DNA of 7,727 bases, taken from NCBI GenBank assembly GCA_021816565.1, contig JAKAXN010000212.1, forward strand, positions 1 to 7,727, in the 5' to 3' direction. The notes below the pieces were generated by a model. That model was not told the DNA's origin and made no database searches. It worked only from the letters and a program-made list of their open reading frames with translations. This DNA comes from Actinomycetes bacterium. GTDB lineage: Bacteria; Actinomycetota; Acidimicrobiia; Acidimicrobiales; Palsa-688. Shown in pieces: positions 5,119 through 7,727 of the stretch. The position numbers and the translations under genes are program-made. Position 1 is the stretch's first letter. The number at the start of each line of letters is the position of its first letter.

Positions 5119-7094
5119 GCGGCATGGGTGAGAGTCAGGAGTTGTCGGCGCTTTTGCGGGAGTCTCGGCGGTTTGAGCCGTCGGGGGAGTTTGTGGCTGG
5201 TCGGGTGGTGGGGCCTGAGGTTTATGAGCGGGCGGGTGTGGATGCGGTGGGGTTTTGGGAGGAGCAGGCGCGGGGGTTGTCGTGGGCGGTGCCGTGGGGG
5301 CGGGCTTTGGAGTGGGAGTTGCCGTTTGCTCGGTGGTTTGTGGGTGGGCGGTTGAATGTGGCGTATAACTGTGTGGATCGCCATGTGGAGGCGGGTTTGG
5401 GTGATCGGGTGGCGTTTTTTTGGGAGGGGGAGCCGGGGGATAGGCGGACGATTACTTATGGTGAGTTGTTGGGGTTGGTGTGTCGGGCGGCTAATGCGTT
5501 GAGCGAGTTGGGGGTGGGGGCGGGGACGAAGGTGGCGATTTATATGCCGATGATCCCTGAGACGGTGGTGGCGATGTTGGCGTGTGCCCGGTTGGGGGCG
5601 CCGCATACGGTGGTGTTTGGGGGGTTTTCGGCGGATGCGTTGCGGGATCGGGTTTTGGATTGTGATGCGCGGGTGGTGGTGACGGCGGATGGGGGGTTTC
5701 GGCGGGGGGTGGCGTCGGCGTTGAAGCCGGCGGTGGATGAGGCGTTGAAGGCGTGTCCGGGGGTGTCTCGGGTGTTGGTGGTGCGCCGGACGGGTCAGGA
5801 TGTGGGCTGGGATGAGGGGCGGGATGTGTGGTGGCATGATCTGGTGGATCGCCAGTCGGATAGTCATGTGTGTGAGGTGTTTGATTCGGAGCATCCGCTT
5901 TACATCATGTATACGTCGGGGACGACGGCGAAGCCGAAGGGGATTTTGCATACTTCGGGGGGTTATTTGACTCATACGTCGGCGACGCATCGGATGGTGT
6001 TCGATTTGAAGGCGGAGTCTGATGTGTTTTGGACGGCGGCGGATATTGGGTGGGTGACGGGGCACTCTTATATTGTGTATGGGCCGTTGGCGAATGCGAC
6101 GACGTCGGTGATGTATGAGGGGACGCCGGATACGCCGGGGCGGGATCGGTGGTGGCAGATCGTGGAGCGTTATGGGGTGAGTATTCTTTATACGGCGCCG
6201 ACGACGATCCGGACGTTTATGAAGTGGGGGGAGGATCTGCCGGCGGGGCATGATCTGTCGAGTTTGCGGTTGTTGGGGTCGGTGGGGGAGCCGATCAATC
6301 CGGAGGCGTGGATGTGGTATCGGAGCCATATTGGTGGGGGGCGGTGTCCGGTGGTGGATACGTGGTGGCAGACCGAGACGGGGGGGATCATGATTTCTCC
6401 GTTGCCGGGGGTGACGGCGACCAAGCCGGGGGCGGCGATGAGGCCGTTGCCGGGTATCGCGGCGGATGTGGTGCGCAATGACGGTTCGTCGGTGGGTAAC
6501 GGGGAGGGGGGGTTGTTGGTGATCAAGGAGCCGTGGCCGGGGATGCTGCGGGGGATCTGGGGCGATGACGAGCGTTACAAGGCGACGTATTGGTCGCGCT
6601 TTGAGGGGATGTATTTCGCGGGGGATGGGGCGAAGCGGGATGAGGATGGTGATATCTGGTTGTTGGGGCGGGTTGATGATGTGATGAACGTGTCGGGGCA
6701 TCGGATCTCCACTACGGAGGTGGAGCATGCGCTGGTGGGTCATCCGGCGGTGGCTGAGGCGGCGGTGGTGGGGGCGTCGGATGCCACGACTGGTCAGGCG
6801 ATCGTGGCGTTTGTGACGGTCAAGGGTGAGCCTGATGCGGGGGAGGGGGAGCGGCTGGTGGTGGAGTTGCGTAACCATGTGGCCAAAGAGATCGGGCCGA
6901 TCGCCAAGCCCCGTCAGATCATGTTGACCCCGGAGTTGCCCAAGACCCGTTCGGGCAAGATCATGCGCCGGTTGTTGCGTGATGTGGCCGAACAGCGCGA
7001 GCTGGGTGATGTGACCACGCTGTTGGATCCCACGGTGGTCAATGCCATCAGGGACCGCATGGTCCCCGGCGCCGAAGAACAAGAACAAGCCTGA
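5115..7094 (+). CDS. acs: Acetyl-coenzyme A synthetase (AMP-forming)
   Basis: A 659-aa cytoplasmic ANL-superfamily ligase: acetate + ATP + CoA gives acetyl-CoA + AMP + PPi. Landmarks are the nucleotide loop YTSGTTAKPKG (266-276), AADIGWVTGHSYIVYGPL (308-325), DTWWQTETGG (415-424) with the tryptophan (W418) that restricts the pocket to acetate, the hinge/core GRVDDVMNVSGHRIS (518-532), and PKTRSGKIMRR (609-619). K615 there is the catalytic lysine acetylated by Pat-type enzymes in known Acs proteins. The length matches the usual roughly 650 aa. Residue 272 is Ala where most family members have Gly. ATG 5115 overlaps the satP stop as ATGA, so translation is probably coupled. From the start to about 6865 wobble positions are nearly all G or T (GTG, TTG, GGG, GCG, GAT, TTT); after that C-ending codons return. 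This differs strongly from every neighbour. Confidence 0.97.
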   Translation: MSGMGESQELSALLRESRRFEPSGEFVAGRVVGPEVYERAGVDAVGFWEEQARGLSWAVPWGRALEWELPFARWFVGGRLNVAYNCVDRHVEAGLGDRVAFFWEGEPGDRRTITYGELLGLVCRAANALSELGVGAGTKVAIYMPMIPETVVAMLACARLGAPHTVVFGGFSADALRDRVLDCDARVVVTADGGFRRGVASALKPAVDEALKACPGVSRVLVVRRTGQDVGWDEGRDVWWHDLVDRQSDSHVCEVFDSEHPLYIMYTSGTTAKPKGILHTSGGYLTHTSATHRMVFDLKAESDVFWTAADIGWVTGHSYIVYGPLANATTSVMYEGTPDTPGRDRWWQIVERYGVSILYTAPTTIRTFMKWGEDLPAGHDLSSLRLLGSVGEPINPEAWMWYRSHIGGGRCPVVDTWWQTETGGIMISPLPGVTATKPGAAMRPLPGIAADVVRNDGSSVGNGEGGLLVIKEPWPGMLRGIWGDDERYKATYWSRFEGMYFAGDGAKRDEDGDIWLLGRVDDVMNVSGHRISTTEVEHALVGHPAVAEAAVVGASDATTGQAIVAFVTVKGEPDAGEGERLVVELRNHVAKEIGPIAKPRQIMLTPELPKTRSGKIMRRLLRDVAEQRELGDVTTLLDPTVVNAIRDRMVPGAEEQEQA

Positions 7095-7096
7095 CC

Positions 7097-7166
7097 CCCC
7101 CGGCCCACCGGCCCGCCCGGCCCGGTGCGGCTGGGGCCGGCTGCTGGGGGCCGGTGCGGCCGGGGG
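7097..7166 (+). terminator. Long GC-rich hairpin after acs, candidate terminator
   Basis: Starting two bases after the acs stop, 7097-7114 pairs with 7148-7166 to give 18 bp with one bulged C (7157). The enclosed bases fold again: GCCCGGCCC (7115-7123) against GGGCCGGC (7134-7141). There is no U-tract, as is common in high-GC actinobacteria. Position and stability suggest it ends the satP-acs transcript or protects its 3' end. Confidence 0.5.
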
Positions 7167-7178
7167 CCGGCGGCGGTC

Positions 7179-7226
7179 GATTGTGTGCACTCAGTCGCTC
7201 TATGTGTGAACTCAGTGCACACAATC
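7179..7226. repeat. 13-bp perfect inverted repeat with three related half-sites
   Basis: GATTGTGTGCACT (7179-7191) is exactly complementary to AGTGCACACAATC (7214-7226), leaving a 22-nt loop. TGTGTGCACTCAGT (7182-7195) also recurs as TGTGTGAACTCAGT (7203-7216), one mismatch, 21 bp later. The right arm read in reverse begins TGTGTGCACTGAGT. There are thus two direct copies and one inverted copy of one 14-bp motif. It is AT-richer than its surroundings. It could be a protein-binding site, a mobile-element end or an RNA hairpin; I cannot tell which. Confidence 0.75.
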
Positions 7227-7229
7227 ACC

Positions 7230-7247
7230 CCGGCCCGACCGGGCCGG
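7230..7247. repeat. 7-bp perfect hairpin
   Basis: CCGGCCC (7230-7236) pairs with GGGCCGG (7241-7247) around a GACC loop. It is the third successive stem-loop after acs. It is followed by mixed sequence with only three consecutive Ts, so it is a poor terminator alone. Between here and 7308 I see only a 5-bp ACAGC/GCTGT stem (7280-7284 with 7295-7299). Confidence 0.4.
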
Positions 7248-7308
7248 CGACGTTTGCCCGGGATCCTCTTGTGCGATCTACAGCGGTATCTGAGGCTGTT
7301 GCGGAATG

Positions 7309-7481
7309 GGTGGCTTCTCTCCGGTGGGCGCGTAGGTCCCCGGAAACCGCCGCCGGCGTACCGCCGGCGGTAAGCACCGCAACCGGCTTCGCCGGTCACG
7401 GCGCTGCCCACCGAGCCACCGCCTGGATGCGCGTGACCGATCCTTCAGACCCCATTCCCCAAGAGGGGGTACTCGGTGCGC
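7309..7481. ncRNA. Candidate structured RNA, two folded domains
   Basis: Read on the plus strand, GGTGGCT (7309-7315) pairs with AGCCACC (7414-7420). After a one-sided 6-nt bulge, CGGTGGGC (7322-7329) pairs with GCCCACCG (7406-7413). The helix continues as GCG/CGC (7330-7332 with 7402-7404) past one bulged T: 18 bp in all. Inside are two hairpins, CCGCCGGCG-TAC-CGCCGGCGG (7350-7370) and ACCGGC-TTC-GCCGGT (7382-7396). A second domain pairs GCGC (7429-7432) and ACCGA (7436-7440) with TCGGT (7473-7477) and GCGC (7478-7481), enclosing CCCC-AAGA-GGGG (7457-7468). This nested layout is unlike random GC pairing, but I do not recognise the family and the transcribed strand is unknown. Short open frames across it resemble no protein I know. 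Confidence 0.3.
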
Positions 7482-7563
7482 TGGTGCGCCGCCCGTCGGA
7501 CCGGCCGGGACGGCGTGTCCCATTAGACCCGAGCCGTCGGCCCCGCACTACGGCGCGCGCGCA

Positions 7564-7665
7564 AACGCGCCAGGATCTTCAACTGGCCCAGGATCGTGTC
7601 CCAAAAGCGCGCGAATCGGTGTCTCAACGCGCCAGTATCCGCTCGGGCTACAAGATCCTGTCCCA
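7564..7665. repeat. Diverged direct duplication with 62-bp period
   Basis: AACGCGCCAGGATC (7564-7577) recurs as AACGCGCCAGTATC (7626-7639). GGATCGTGTCCCA (7591-7603) recurs as AGATCCTGTCCCA (7653-7665). Both pairs are exactly 62 bp apart; 28 of 40 aligned positions agree between 7564-7603 and 7626-7665. CAGGATCTT (7571-7579) is also the reverse complement of AAGATCCTG (7652-7660). No gene covers it. The preceding stretch 7482-7563 holds only GC-rich sequence ending in an alternating GCGCGCGCGC (7553-7562). Confidence 0.55.
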
Positions 7666-7687
7666 TCGCGGCACGCGCCGCCGGCCA

Positions 7688-7727
7688 CCGGCCACGGCCA
7701 CCGGCCGCCGGCCACGGCCACCGGCGG
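7688..7727. repeat. 20-bp GC-rich tandem repeat at the right edge
   Basis: CCGGCCACGGCCACCGGCCG (7688-7707) is followed by a second copy differing at one base (7708-7727). The bases just before (7681-7687) continue the CCGGCCA pattern. The array reaches the window edge, so its full length is unknown. Confidence 0.85.

Noticed and set aside
5109..7190. A 693-residue open frame antisense to acs
   Set aside because: Its product is a low-complexity Arg/Pro/His string with no family resemblance. It stays open because acs codons end in G or T, which rarely creates antisense stops.
7336..7345. GTCCCCGGAA inside the structured region, recalling HEARO/IscB guide RNA
   Set aside because: Ten matching bases from memory are too few, the spacing to the later G-run differs, and no IscB-like gene lies downstream in the window. 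A covariance search would settle it.
7379..7425. Cyclic-di-GMP (GEMM) riboswitch, from the GCAACCGG hairpin followed by GAGCCACC
   Set aside because: The conserved GACGCAAAGCC segment and the receptor part are missing, and no coding start follows.
7278..7523. An 81-aa minus-strand frame and an 82-aa plus-strand frame (7125-7373) as small proteins
   Set aside because: Both are Arg/Pro/Gly-rich, lack ribosome-binding sites and resemble no family. The DNA is better explained by nested inverted repeats.
7682..7727. CRISPR array
   Set aside because: The units are contiguous 20-bp copies without spacers, and the 1-76 array is likewise spacer-free.

Overview
This is high-GC actinobacterial-type DNA. 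Four of the six genes start with GTG, wobble positions are mostly G or C, and the gene families are typical of Actinomycetota. I cannot name the genus; an Acidimicrobiia-like lineage is possible but not shown. The theme of the window is acetate: sensing, uptake and activation.

Layout. (i) 1-180 is non-coding and opens with a 19-bp GC-rich tandem repeat. (ii) 181-4204, minus strand, is a tightly packed four-gene operon. In transcription order it encodes a LytS/BtsS-type sensor histidine kinase, a LytTR response regulator, a small two-helix membrane protein (DUF485-like) and an ActP/MctC-type sodium:solute symporter. The kinase stop codon lies inside the Shine-Dalgarno of the regulator gene, and the next two junctions are 4-bp GTGA stop/start overlaps. 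(iii) 4205-4449 is the divergent promoter region. It carries a direct repeat (ACCGCTGG, 13 bp, ACCGCTCG) with the geometry expected of a LytTR-type operator. (iv) 4450-7094, plus strand, is a two-gene operon: a SatP/YaaH-type acetate channel overlapping by 4 bp (ATGA) with acetyl-CoA synthetase. (v) 7095-7727 has no convincing gene. It holds a long GC hairpin just after acs, a 13-bp inverted repeat with three related half-sites, a 7-bp hairpin, a candidate structured RNA around 7309-7481, a diverged 62-bp-period duplication, and a 20-bp tandem repeat at the right edge.

How it fits together. The kinase and LytTR regulator probably sense a carbon-status signal and act on the shared intergenic region. 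Acetate could enter by two unrelated carriers (ActP-like symporter and SatP-like channel) and be trapped as acetyl-CoA by Acs. The regulatory link is inferred from position and from the repeat.

The most unusual features are the sharp codon-usage break inside the satP-acs operon (acs uses almost only G or T at wobble positions from its first codons to about 6865), the putative LytTR operator, and the structured non-coding tail.
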